A DNA stretch of 64,000 nucleotides from Cryptomeria japonica (Eukaryota > Streptophyta > Pinopsida > Cupressales > Cupressaceae), in contig NC_081415.1 of NCBI RefSeq assembly GCF_030272615.1, positions 603,841,644 to 603,905,643 on the forward strand, given 5' to 3'. The notes beneath the pieces were generated by a model. The model was not told the origin of the DNA. It did not search any database and was given only the letters and a program-made list of their open reading frames with translations. The position numbers and the translations under genes were made by a program. Shown piece by piece: positions 23,680 to 34,892 of this stretch. Each line of letters starts with the position of its first letter. Position 1 is the stretch's first letter.

Positions 23680-26600
23680 CATGACTCATCTTTTCATCTC
23701 CTCCAAAGATTATGTCATCAACAAATACGTCACAGATCAGAATCTGATCTCTTTCTGACTTCAGGTAGATATTACTATCCTCACTTGTTTTGTCAAATCC
23801 AATCTTCACAAGATGGGAGTTCAAGCATTCATACCATGCTCTAGGTGTCTTCTTTAGTCCATACAAGGCCTTATTTAGCGTAAACACCATGTCACTGTCT
23901 TGTGATAGGGAAAACCCATCTGGTTGCTCTATATACACTTCCTCTTCTAGTATTCCATTCAGGAATGCATACTTTATATCCATTTGATATACTTTGAATC
24001 CCTTGAATGTTGCATATGCAAGAAGCATACAAACTCCTTCCAATCTGGCTACTAGAGCAAAGGTTTCTCTATAGTCTTCTCCTTCTTCTTGGGCATATCC
24101 TTTACACACTAGTCTAGCTTTGTTTCTAACCACTGAACCATCTTCATTCAACTTATTTCTAAAAACCCATTAGGTGCCAATGACATTTTTATGCTCCAAT
24201 CTAGATACCAAAGATCATGTACCATTATTTTCTATTTGGTCAAGTTCCTCTTCCATTGCCTTGATCCAATCTTCATCTTTATGTGCCTCTCTGAATGTTT
24301 TAGGGTCAAATTCAGAGATCATGCAAGAGTTTTCTCTGACCTTTCTTCTTGTAAGAATTCCTACATCCTTGTCTCCTATGGTCTTCTTTGGATCATAATT
24401 CAGCTTTACATACCTAGGAATGATCTTAGTTGTTTCCTCTTGCTTTTCTTCTTCATCCTCATCTTCATCAGCATCAGCATCTATCGATGTAGGAGCACTA
24501 TTACTAGTGCTAGGTTGTTTTGCAACCGGTTCCCAAAAGGTTACAACCGGTTCATCTCCTACTTGCTCACTTTCGGTTTCGTTAGATTTCTTAGAGGTTT
24601 CATCAAATCTAACATTGATGCTTTCAACAATTCTTTGAGTCCTATTGTTGAAACATTTGAGAGCTTTGCTCTTTGTGGAATATCCTAGAAATATTCCCTC
24701 ATCACATTTAGCATCAAACTTGCTTTGATGTTCACTCCTCTTGATATAACATTTACTACCAAACACTCTAAAGTAGCTTACCACTGGTGTCTTCCTGGTC
24801 CAATACTCATAAGGTGTTTTATCCTTACGCTTTTTGATGAGTACCCGGTTCATTGTGTAGACTGTAGTGCTCACCGCTTCTCTCCAAAAGGTGTGAGCAA
24901 CCTTCCCTTGGATCAACATAGTTCTAGCTGCTTCAACCATAGTCTGGTTGTTCCTCTCTGCTAGACCATTCTGCTATGGAGTTTGGGTGCCAGACAGTTG
25001 CCTCTTGATGTCGTTCTCTTCACAGTACTTGTTGAATTCACCAGAAGTGAATTCTCCTCCTTGATCATTTTTTAAGTACTTAATACTCTTACTGCTTTCT
25101 TTTTCTACCAGTGCTCAGAAGGCTATAAACTTTCCAAAGGCTTCAGACTTGTCCGTCAAGAATGTGACCCACATCATTCTTGAGCAATCATTAGTAAGAA
25201 TCATTAAATACCTATCTCCCTACACACTCCTAGTTTTCATAGGACCACACAAATCAGTATGCACAAGATCAAGTAAATTGTCCGCAGTGAAAGTTTACCT
25301 TTGAAGGTTGAGGAAGACATTTTCCCCAATTGACACTCTCTGAACAAAGGATTCTTTGGTTTGCTCAACATAGGCAATCCTCTAACTACCTTGATCTTAG
25401 TGGCCTTCATAATATTATTAAAGTTTACATGGCAGAGTCTCCTATGCCATATCCATCTATCTTCAAACTTAGCCATTAGACATGTACTAACATTAGCATT
25501 TAGCTGAAATAGGTTACCTTTGGTCTGCATACGAGTAGCCATTAGTTCACCATTCTTTCCTTTGATTTTGCACACTCCATTTCTGAATTCCAGAGTGAGT
25601 CCATTATCATTCAATTGAGCAACACTCAAAAGGTTATGTCTGAGACCTTCTACCCAATACACATTGTCAGCATTGCTTCTTCCATTCAAAGAGATGGACC
25701 CTCTGTCTTTCACAATACATGGTGCATCATTACCAAAATGAACCACACCACCATCATACTCTTCTAGAGATAGAAACTTACTCCGGTCACCAGTCATATG
25801 GTGAGAACAACCACTGCCAATAATCCACTCATTGGAATTATCAAAGTGGGAGACAAGAGCCGTCTTGTCTGACACATCTTCCTTGACTGCTACAAACACA
25901 ATATCTTCACTTTCTTCATCTTCTGATTCCTCATTAGTGACACCTTCATCAACTACTACAAAACAGTTTCTCTGATTTCCTCCTTTGAACTTCTTGAACC
26001 TCTTTGGTTTGTCCTTGTTATCACCATTAGGAAAGTTTACAGCAATGTGTCCTATTTGGTTACAAGAAAAGCATTTCAAAGGAAGCTTACCTCTATATTT
26101 ACCGGTTCCTTGGGAATTATCTTGGAAAGAAGAGATTCAAATTCCATCAGGATCTCCTCATCATCCATTTCTCTACTTTGTCTTGGTTCACCACTGGTAC
26201 TAGCTTCTTTGCCTTTTTTAGATGGTGCAACAGATGCTCTAAAGGCTGATTCAGTCTTTTGAATACTACCATCATAATTATTTAGCTCATAAGTTGTTAA
26301 CTTTGCAATGATGGAGTCTAGAGATACCTTTGTCTTGTCTACAAACCTCAACTCCTGAATAGCAGCAACCCTTATTGCATAGACCGGTAATAAGGATCTC
26401 AAAACTTTGCTAACAATAGTGGAATCTTCCATTTTACCACCTACACTCTTGATATCTCCAACAATAGTTTTGATTCTTATTCCATATTATTTAATGGTCT
26501 CTCCTTCAACCATCCACGTCTTCAAACTTTCCCCTAAGGCTTTCTTCCTTAGCTTGTTTCACATGCTCATCACTGCCATAGATATTCTCAAGGGCATCCC

Positions 26601-26859
26601 ATACTTCTTTGAGATTCTGTTTATCCTGAACATTAATAAACTCAATGTCAGATAAACTGCTGATTACGGCTTCCATGACTTGCCCATTCTCCTGAATCTC
26701 TCTCTTTTGATCATTGGTGAGAGTACCAGTAGGGATAACATAAGCATTCTCAAAATAGCTCCAGTATTGAGCACCCATGATTCTGATGTATATCTTCATT
26801 CCATCCTTTCATATTTTAAAGTTGTCTCTATTGAACTTTGGACCTTCCCTCTTCATCAT
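23680..26859 (-). pseudogene. Element E gag-pol, 5' part: gag, protease, integrase, first half of reverse transcriptase
   Basis: Gag probably starts at the ATG at 26859 (MMKREGPKF). It continues with frame breaks near 26515 and 26100 to a zinc knuckle at about 26075-26035 whose last Cys is Phe. Protease follows: its motif reads WIIGSGCSHHMTGD (about 25835), so the catalytic Asp has become Gly. In the HHCC finger one Cys is Phe (PLFRECQ). The integrase core keeps its two Asp and one Glu (VHTDLCGP, KNDQGGEF, NGLAERNN) but has stops at about 25222, 25115 and 24977. Reverse transcriptase begins after a TAG near 24170 and shows [12 protein letters not shown] and FVDDIIFGG before F cuts it at 23680. 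All enzymes belong to the copia replication cycle. Confidence 0.92.
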
Positions 26860-26916
26860 TAGAGTAGGATCTTTACCTCAAGCGGTTAAGCTTACAACAT
26901 AGAGGACCTAGAGGAT

Positions 26917-26929
26917 GCTCTAATAACAA
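26917..26929 (-). other. Primer-binding site of element E
   Basis: GCTCTAATAACAA is the complement of the initiator-Met tRNA primer site with two changes from the F version. It lies one base from the 5' LTR. Confidence 0.75.
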
Positions 26930-26930
26930 T

Positions 26931-28477
26931 TGATGAATCAATGATGAACAGTTAGTACCAAACCGATACTGAGAGGAGGGGTGAATTAGTACTTAGAAAA
27001 ACACATTTCCTTAAACCAGTTTGACTGAAAACACTGTACTTGACTAGAAAGAAATAACACTGGTCAAAACTAGATTTCTACCGGTTAGACACAGTGAGAA
27101 TGTTAAACACATAAACCGATAACTCTTGGCTTTCCTCACAATCTAACATCATATTTCCACTTCACCCATATGCATACACTAGTAACACATCAACAAGAGT
27201 GTAAAAGACTTACTAGTTCAACATGCTTTACCACTTGAAAGAGAATAACAAAGCATCACATGAAAAGCATCACACATAACACACATACTTTTCATGTGGA
27301 AACCCAACTGGGAAAAACCACGGTGGGAATGAATACCTACAAGCTGTTCTTTGAATCTTTTTGAAGTTCGTTCTGTTAGGAGCCTAGTCTGATTAAAGAC
27401 TTTACAATAGGTTATGTTAGGAACCAATCCTGCTAGGGATCACCCGGTTAAGGGATGGCTAAAATACCTGGTTAAGGGTTAAACCCTGTTAAAGGTTACC
27501 TTGTTAAAGGATTTTAAGAACTCAATGATTTTGAGTCACCCTGTTAAAGGATTTACAGCAAGCTAGTTAAAGCTACCTTGTTAAGGGATTTTCCAACTAT
27601 TGAAGTGGTTAGAGGTCAATAGGTATTACAATGATCTGGTAAAAGCACTTCAATGCCAATGCAGATCCTCTTTAGTTCCTTCCTTCTGCAATCACACTCT
27701 ACCGGTATCTATTCTGTTATCTGGTCTGGCAAGAATCACGTATCTCTACACTTAGATACACACACAACATTTGCCAACAATGTCAACATGAAAAACAATA
27801 TCAACCTTATAGGAAACAGATAGACCGGTAGCATAAACTCTAAACCCAAAACATTTAGGTTAAGAAATTTAGTCAGTTCAATCCTAACCATTGAACATAT
27901 TGCACTGATTACAATAGTCTTGAACATATCTCAAGGCATTCTCCATCGTTCATTCTTTACCGCTTCTTGGAGGCTGATAACCCATCACCCTTTCTCTACC
28001 ATTTACGGAGACTTTTCACATTCCCAAGGTAGATAGGATCAATCTCCTTCATGCAAGATCCTTCACGCACACAAGGCTGATGTGGCAATACAATTTTTTC
28101 TTCATTACAATGCTAACCCATCACACGATATCATCGGTTGAATCACATAGGCATAGAATACTTCAACCGAAAACCCTAAAGCTAAGACTACCAATCAGTA
28201 GTCATACCATATGAAACCTTGATACAAAACATTTCATATACCTATTCACATTCCAACATACTGGTTCACCTGGACAAACATACCGCTTCACTTTTTCACA
28301 TATACCAGTTCACATTCCAACATACCGATTCACTTGGACAAACATACCGCTTCGCAACATCATATCGGTTCTCTTGCAAGTTGCTTACTTAAATATACCA
28401 GTTCAGTCTTCAGTATATTGACATCAATGACAACATACAATATCATCATGTCATCATACTCTGTACATATGCCAACA
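26931..28477 (-). repeat. 5' LTR of element E
   Basis: 1,547 bp, TGATGAATCAATG to ATGCCAACA, followed by CTAGG at 28478-28482. It aligns by eye with 16631-18165 throughout, with scattered substitutions and small indels. Confidence 0.9.
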
Positions 28478-28482
28478 CTAGG

Positions 28483-29505
28483 GACAACTGCCTCCATCCA
28501 GATTTCATCTTTCTTGATTACAAAACATATTTCCTTCTGATATTTATCTACAATTGCTTGAGACAACCTAATTCTTGTCTTCATTCGAGCCTTTAGTGCT
28601 TGAAAATGTTCATTTATATTTTTCTCTCTATTTTCTCCCATGTTGTTTATTGTATCCAATAATTGCTTTCCTACCAGTATATCAAAGCCATTGTCTTTTC
28701 TACCAATACCGGGTACTTCCCTAGTAATGTACAACATCAAACATACAAGCAAATTTCCAAATCTAAAATTTCCTTTCTTGTCTCCTTTGATTTTCTTCAG
28801 ATTGTCTATCAATTCATCTTTAAGCCATTCACAGATGTCAATCTTAGCATTGTTGTTCACTAAATCATAAGCACTTTTAATACACAAGCTAGATACTGAG
28901 TTTAACCTATTTGCACATGTGACTTTATAGCCAAGGATCATACTAATAAATATAAGATTTATGTCCTTAACATCATTGACTCTAAGTGATCTCTTGTCAA
29001 ATGTTGTGCCGGTTAGGTCCATTACTATGTCCTTTGAGACCTTTTTAGTTCTATGAGGCCTACTACCAGTGGAAGGTAACCCTGTTACTACCTTAACTAC
29101 TTCTTTGGTGATCTTATGGATGGAATCCAACCAAAATAATTCGCCATGAACTCTGCTTAGCACAATCCTTATAACATCCTTGGGAAAATCTGGGATACTA
29201 AGGATTTCAGTAAAACCTAGGGTTTCCACTATCTTATGTTCCAATTTGATATTTCTAGATTCATCACATAGAACAGTCTGATACATATTCTTGATTTCAT
29301 CATCTCCTAATTCCTCTATATGACAATGTATGTATATCTTGGGAACTTTTGCATAAACTACTCCTTTAGGAATTTGAGAGAATGCACCTAGGGTATCATC
29401 TTTCTTCACTATTTTCAGAACAAGTTTGAATACGAGTCTAGGGTGCTAGACAACTTCAATCACAGTAGGGTTTGCAATAAATTCAGGAGTGGATGAGGAA
29501 GCCAT
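28483..29505 (-). pseudogene. ORF2 of element C, N-terminal part
   Basis: The minus-strand ATG at 29503-29505 gives MASSSTPEFIANPT, matching the ORF2 start of B units 1 and 3. After one TAG near 29447 the frame is open for about 320 codons up to the junction with E. It carries the conserved N-terminal domain in its best preserved form: LSRVHGELFWLDSIHKITKE, CEWLKDELIDNL, FRFGNLLVCLML and AIVDKYQKEICFVIKKDE. Together with 16630-15505 and 13987-12734 it makes one ORF of about 1,100 codons. Function is not recognised. A search of this domain against plant gag-like and plant-transposon domain profiles would be the decisive test. Confidence 0.75.
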
Positions 29506-29798
29506 AGTTGTAAATACCTCAATCTGCCTTAAGGATGAGTGCTTGGATGAACTGTTTCACTTTTTCTCTAGCTCTCGAAGATTTGAATGCTCAATGAATA
29601 AAAAGGAGCCAAAACACTTACTTTATAATGTTATTTTCTCCAACTACCACATTTAATGCTTTGCAGTTAAGTCACAACTTAACTTATCTATCAGTAAAGA
29701 AGTAATTCAACTTCTCACCATCAACTGAGGGTATATTAGCATGTTTTTCAGTTTGTTTCTAAACCCCCTAAAGGATTTTCCTTTAGTTAGATGAAGAG
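29506..29798 (-). other. ORF1-ORF2 spacer remnant of element C
   Basis: Read on the minus strand, this matches the spacer upstream of ORF2 in B (for example 4340-4665), including the end of ORF1 (GACTCTTCATCTAACTAA). It stops at 29798, where LTR sequence begins, marking the left edge of the deletion that removed ORF1. Confidence 0.7.
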
Positions 29799-30215
29799 TC
29801 TTGTACTGCTTCAGATCAACATCTATTATGCCATATTCAGTACCGATTTAAGCTCTGCAATATACATAAACCCTTATCTAATATCTGCCTTACAATTCAC
29901 ACATTAGGTCTGCATTAATCTTTTTTTCTATCACACACTAAATGATATACAATGATCTCATACTTATATGAGTCATATTACAATCCACCAAGTCGGCTTA
30001 CAAAAGATTTTACAATTTAAATAAAAAATATATTTAGACAAAATTCCTATCGGCCATGGTGTCAGTGATCAATCTTTTTGATGTTGGTGATCTGTTTACC
30101 GGTGTTGAGTCTGTCGGTTCCAGTGCCTACCGGTATAATAGGATTGCAAGGTTTCCATCAATAACAATACCTTCAATCACCTGCAATTTCTCATTGGAGT
30201 GTGCATTTGCCAAAA
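29799..30215 (-). repeat. Truncated 5' LTR of element C
   Basis: 417 bp matching 12083-12498 of the other LTR and ending GCCAAAA before GAAAC. The PBS-proximal part (about 370 bp) and the primer site are missing. Confidence 0.82.
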
Positions 30216-30220
30216 GAAAC

Positions 30221-32316
30221 TATAGAGAGTGATGTTACTATGTAGAAGCAAAGGAAGAAAAGAGACAGTAATAAAAGATGCTTTGAAGTTTGTTGAAGTT
30301 GTTAAAAAGGGATTGCTGAAACTTGATCCGATGAGAGGTGTTGCGAACAAGAAAGAAAATTAGAACAACAACCGGTAGCACATATTTCCCCTATGGCTAC
30401 AACATCTGATTCTGACAATGACAAGGCTACAAAATTCAAAAGGGTGGAAAGAAAGAAAAGAAAAGCCTCACCAGCACTTGCTCCATCACCTAAGAAATCA
30501 AGAATAGTTAGAAAGAAACAACAAGCTATGAGAGAGCCCAGTGGTCAGAAGAAGAATGTCACACCAAAGAAGCAACCAGAACAAAAGGAACCAAACACTC
30601 TTTCACCAGCTCAGCTGATAAATCAAATAACTCAAGTTTTATCATTTGTTTATTGATTCTGATAAGGATACCATTAAGGAGAGCACTATTTTGTATTTGG
30701 ATATATATAAGAAGGTTCTTATTGAGGTTGTAGATGTTCCTCCTAATGATTTATACTTCAGACTTAAAGCAAAAAGAATGTCCATTATGCAGTTAGATAA
30801 TAAATTGAAGGTTGAAGATTTGTTAGCGATTCATCCTATTAATTATAAGAAAGAAATAGATGACTTAATATCTTAAGCTAACAGGACTGGTTTTATGAGT
30901 GGTCACCAACAAGTTAGTCTTATGGTCAATATTTAAAAGAGATTGTAGATGAAATAACTGATAAATAGGATAGATTCTTTGTTGAGAAGGAGAAAAGAGA
31001 AGAGAAATATAGACAAAAAAATGATAAATCATTTACTAAAGTATATCAAAAAACAAATAAGGGAAAGAGTAAGGTTGGAAGTGTACTTGACATCATAGTT
31101 AAGGACAACTTACCACCACCGGCACAGGACACCCCACCAGTAGTATCAGAGGGATTGACACAAATGCAAAATGAGCCTGAAAAGATATAAGAGCAAGTGA
31201 AAACAAATAATGTTGATTCTGAATCAGACATTCTATTCACAATGAATGTTGACACTTATGGCATCAATATTGTATTGGATAAGGAAATTGTAGAAGAAAA
31301 GAAATCTAAAGCTTTAAATGTTGAGAAACTTGAATCACCGGTCAAGACTGTTGACACTCAGCAAAATACTGAGATACCGACTGAAGCAGAGAAAGAACTA
31401 GAACAAACACAATCTAAACCGATAGATAATAAGAATGAGAATAAGAGTGAAGATAAGAAGGAAGATAAAGTGGATAAAGAAGAGGTTAATGTATCCGAAG
31501 AAGAGAAGAAAGTTATTGCAGAACCTATCACTCCTCCCAGTACTTCTACTATTGGTTACAAACCGCCAAATGTCATTGATGTATTACTAGATTCCATTAA
31601 GAAGATAACAGAATGAAATGCCTTAGGATTTAAGGCTATTGATGGTTCTTTACCAATTTTGCATATGATTGCACCAGCGTGCAAGGTTGATCACATTGTC
31701 CAAATTTATTTCTTCTAACATTCAGACTATATATAAGATAAATGAGGAGACCATTTAGGAAAGAGTTAATAAGGAGAAGGATGAATTCTTTGATAAAACA
31801 ATAAAGGATTGTACAAGACAGATTAATTCATTGTTACCGACACTGAATTCCACCATTCTGGAATACAAAGAATTATATAGGGAAGCATGCAAACCTCACC
31901 ATCTAACAGAAGAAATTGATGAGGAAATAAAGAAAACAAAGAAATAAATTGATGACAATGCTGACAATATGATTGTTTCTTCAAAACTAACATCAGTTTT
32001 GGATCAAGAGATGACTATTTATGAAGAGAAGATTGAGAAATTGGAAAGAGAGAAAGCAAGGTTAAAGATGAAAACGTGGGAGTTAAAGAACAAACATGGT
32101 ACTAGATTGGATAATTTGTTAACACACAAGAATGAGCTATCTAAGGAAACTATTCAAGGGGAAAGATCACCAAAGAAACAAATGCATTATCTCATCAGGA
32201 TGATCTGACAGAAAAAGACTATAATTTGTGATAGCACAAAGTTTTTGCACGGTCTTAACTTGGTTTTCACAGATATTTTTCAAATTGTACATAACCGACT
32301 ACAAGTTTCTCTATAA
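30221..32316 (+). pseudogene. ORF2 of B unit 2, 3' part
   Basis: Resumes exactly where 11711 stopped, at the codons that in unit 1 lie near 5820. It shows the basic motif region (about 30430-30510), the ILYLDIYKKVLIEVVD block (30689-30736), the acidic linker (31290-31500) and the C-terminal coiled coil (31990-32200), ending at TAA 32314-32316. Compared with unit 1 there is a small deletion at about 30634 and a deletion of some 50 bp near 31694. Stops occur at about 30241, 30875, 31187, 31615 and 31945. Confidence 0.7.
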
Positions 32317-32504
32317 ATTTTGAATTTTTGATACTTTTGACATCCTTTGTCATTGATGTCAAAGGGGGAGTGGTGTAATGAGAAAAATATACAGAAGGAG
32401 ATCACTTGCTTAAGGGGAGCACTCTCAGTTTTTGGACTTTAAATTTTAGATATCAGTTTTGGATTTTTCTTGTGAGTGTTGCCATCAATGCCTAAGCGGG
32501 AGAT
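32317..32504 (+). other. 3' untranslated region and polypurine tract, B unit 2
   Basis: Same layout as 7988-8174: the hairpin TTTGACATC with GATGTCAAA just before AAGGGGGAG (about 32337-32371), a second block TAAGGGGAGCAC, and the decayed polypurine tract CCTAAGCGGGAGAT at 32491-32504. Confidence 0.72.
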
Positions 32505-33391
32505 TGTTCATATTATACACTCAGATGAGAATGGTTGATGTTGTCATTGATGGAAACCAACTAGTAACAGGGCTCAAAGGTTCTATCGGCAACAGACTTC
32601 ACCTATCTGCACCGACAGTCACTACAAGGTTTATTCACACCAGCATATAGTTACACCGGCAATAGATTATATTGACAGTCCAAGCCAACTTGGAAATAAT
32701 ATTGTTTATGTCAAATGTATTATAATGCAATATTATATTTGTATGGCCGACATGATGTATTGTAAACACTCATATATGTATGAGAACTTGTAGGTCATTT
32801 GTAATGTAAGAGAATGATAGGTAATGTAAGGAAGCGATAATATGTGATAGGTTATGAGTGCGAATAATTGTATATGCATTTTGATGTATTTATGTTGAGA
32901 GCAAATAAGAGCAAAGCATAACAAAGCAAGGTTTTGGTAGAGGTATCAGACAAAGCTTAAACCAATACTAAATCTAGCATTGCAGATGCTATTTTGAAGT
33001 AGTACATTGTTATTGGATTTAACCATCCAATTATGTAGTTAGTGAGACTCCTTTTTTTTGTTGAGCAGTGAGCTCTAGGCAATTGGCCTTCCTACATGTG
33101 CAGGCCCCTATTGTACTGAGTAATATTTATTCATATTGGCCAGTGAATAAATATTGTGGGTCACAAATCCCACTGAGGTTTTTCCCTTACCGGGTTTCCT
33201 CGCCAAAAATATCTGTGTTATGGTGTGCATTGATGCTTATTCTTTTGTTTCTCTTTACTATATTATTATTTGCTTCCTAGTATGTTAATTTGGATTACAA
33301 AGTTACAAGTAAGTTTAAATATTTCATTCAATGGTCAGACATTGATTCACCCCCCCTCTCAGTGCCTTTGAGACTAACCAAGTATCTAACA
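32505..33391 (+). repeat. LTR3 of block B, shared by units 2 and 3
   Basis: 887 bp from TGTTCATATT to CTAACA. A polypurine tract stands on its left and a primer site (33394-33405, TGGTATTAGAGA) on its right; no target duplication is seen. It is thus internal to the tandem array. Confidence 0.9.
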
Positions 33392-33462
33392 TTTGGTATT
33401 AGAGATTGGTCCTCTATTTGGAGAGCCCTAACAGACTGAGGAAGATTCTAAAACCAGTACCG

Positions 33463-34578
33463 ATGGAAAGTTTGAGACAATAGTTGGAAGGAGCTCTTCA
33501 ATATTTTGATGCAGAAAAATTGAAGAATATCAAACTGGAAGATGAACTCAGATCTGCTTGGGAATTCATCAAAGCACTTCAAGATAATATAGTCATAGCA
33601 AAGAATAAGATAAAAGAATTACATGTGGAACTACAAAACCAAGATGATGAAGAAAAAGAAACTCTTAGAGATATTACAGAGAAACTGAGATAAGAGAACA
33701 GTAACATGAGGAATGAAATGTAAGATTTAACCATGAGACTATGTAAGGATATTGAAGATAGAAAGAGGAATGAGGAGGATTTGGCCAAAAGACTTAATGA
33801 AAGATAAGATGAATCTCTAAGGCTTAGTTATGAGAATGATATACTACAAACTAATTTGATTCACATGCAACATGACAAAGAGGAACTTATGAGACAAGTT
33901 AGTACTTTGGAAAGTGAGTTGGTTGCTGTAAATGAATACAAATACAAACTCAAGAATAGTTCAAACAAGCTTGATGACATGTTGAAAAGTCAAAAACTTG
34001 ATGGAGAAACAGTTGGACTTGGATTTGAACATGGAGAAAGTTCTAGAACTGCAAACAATCATGATCACAAAAAACTGGTGAGACAACCTAATGTTGATAA
34101 ATTCAATGGCAAATGTTTTAATTGAAAAAAATTTGGTCACAGAGCAAATCAATGTAGATTTAGGAGTAATCAGAATACAAACATACCCACCGGTCAATGT
34201 TCCAAATGCAAAAAAAATGGTCATAACTCAAACGATTGTAGAATGAATGTGAAATGCTATGTTTTTCGTAGATTTGGACATCTATCTAATCAATGCATAA
34301 CTCAAACTGGGCAAGGTTATTGAAAAGTTGTTCAAAGAAACAATGTAACCTATTATTCATGCAACAATATTGGGCATATTACAAGATTTTGTAGAAGCAA
34401 GATTGTGTCGACAAACAACAAAGGATCCAATGAGAAAGGCAAAGAAAAGGTAAATGAAATCAAGCAAGAATTCACTAAACAATGGATGAGGAAGAGAGAT
34501 TAGATGAATGATGAATCTGTCTCTGCACTAACAGAATAGAGAAATCCTGAACTGAGAGGAGATTCTTCATCTAACTAA
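33463..34578 (+). pseudogene. ORF1 of B unit 3: coiled-coil, CCHC zinc-knuckle gag-like protein
   Basis: Starts at ATG 33463 and ends at TAA 34576-34578, the same length class as units 1 and 2. The coiled-coil half is well kept (ALQDNIVIAKNKIKELHVEL). Stops occur at 33481, 33691, 33721, 33805 and 34123. The knuckles are damaged differently from the other copies: the first has its second Cys codon replaced by TGA, the second its second Cys codon by AAA, and the third has Phe for its second Cys. Because each copy has lost different residues, the intact ancestral pattern can be inferred by comparison. Confidence 0.73.
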
Positions 34579-34892
34579 GGAATAATCCTTAGCATTAAGG
34601 AAACTAATTGAAGATTATATATTTAGACTCAGTTGGTGATAAGAAGTCATATTTCTTCTTTACCAACACATACATTGAGTATTCACTTCACCAACAAAGC
34701 ATTTAGTGTGGTTGTAATTTAACTTTTTGGTTATAAAGCACTTGAATTTTTCATTTCAACTTACCAAATCATTCAAGCATTCGAAGAACATAGGAGTTGA
34801 GCATAGAATTAAAGAAGTGAAGCACCAAAGGTTTTTCAAGGCATCCAAGATTTTCACTTGCATTCGACAGTAAAAGGTATTTATGTTACGAA

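Larger units (their letters stand above)
16631..28477 (-). mobile_element. Element E: Ty1/copia retrotransposon, minus strand
   Basis: Two long LTRs (16631-18165 and 26931-28477) bracket a gag-pol region read on the minus strand. CTAGG stands at 16626-16630 and at 28478-28482. The order gag, protease, integrase, reverse transcriptase, RNase H is that of the copia superfamily. Element F is inserted inside the reverse-transcriptase part. After removal of F the element is about 7.4 kb. It lies inside ORF2 of C. Confidence 0.93.
11712..30215 (-). mobile_element. Element C: minus-strand relative of B with truncated 5' end, host of D, E and F
   Basis: The ends TGTTAGG (11712) and GCCAAAA (30215, expected GCCAACA) are flanked by GAAAC at 11707-11711 and 30216-30220, inside ORF2 of B unit 2. 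Removing nested elements leaves a 3' LTR (11712-12498), a 3' untranslated region, an ORF2 homologous to that of B, part of the ORF1-ORF2 spacer, and a 5' LTR lacking about its 370 PBS-proximal bases. ORF1, the primer site and that LTR part were removed by one internal deletion that joins 29798 to 29799. No pol is present. The LTR differs from that of B outside short shared motifs, so C is a separate subfamily. Confidence 0.87.

Noticed and set aside
24174-24688. Plus-strand Ser/Phe-rich open frames opposite the integrase of E
   Set aside because: Antisense shadows of a recognisable integrase C-terminal region on the minus strand.
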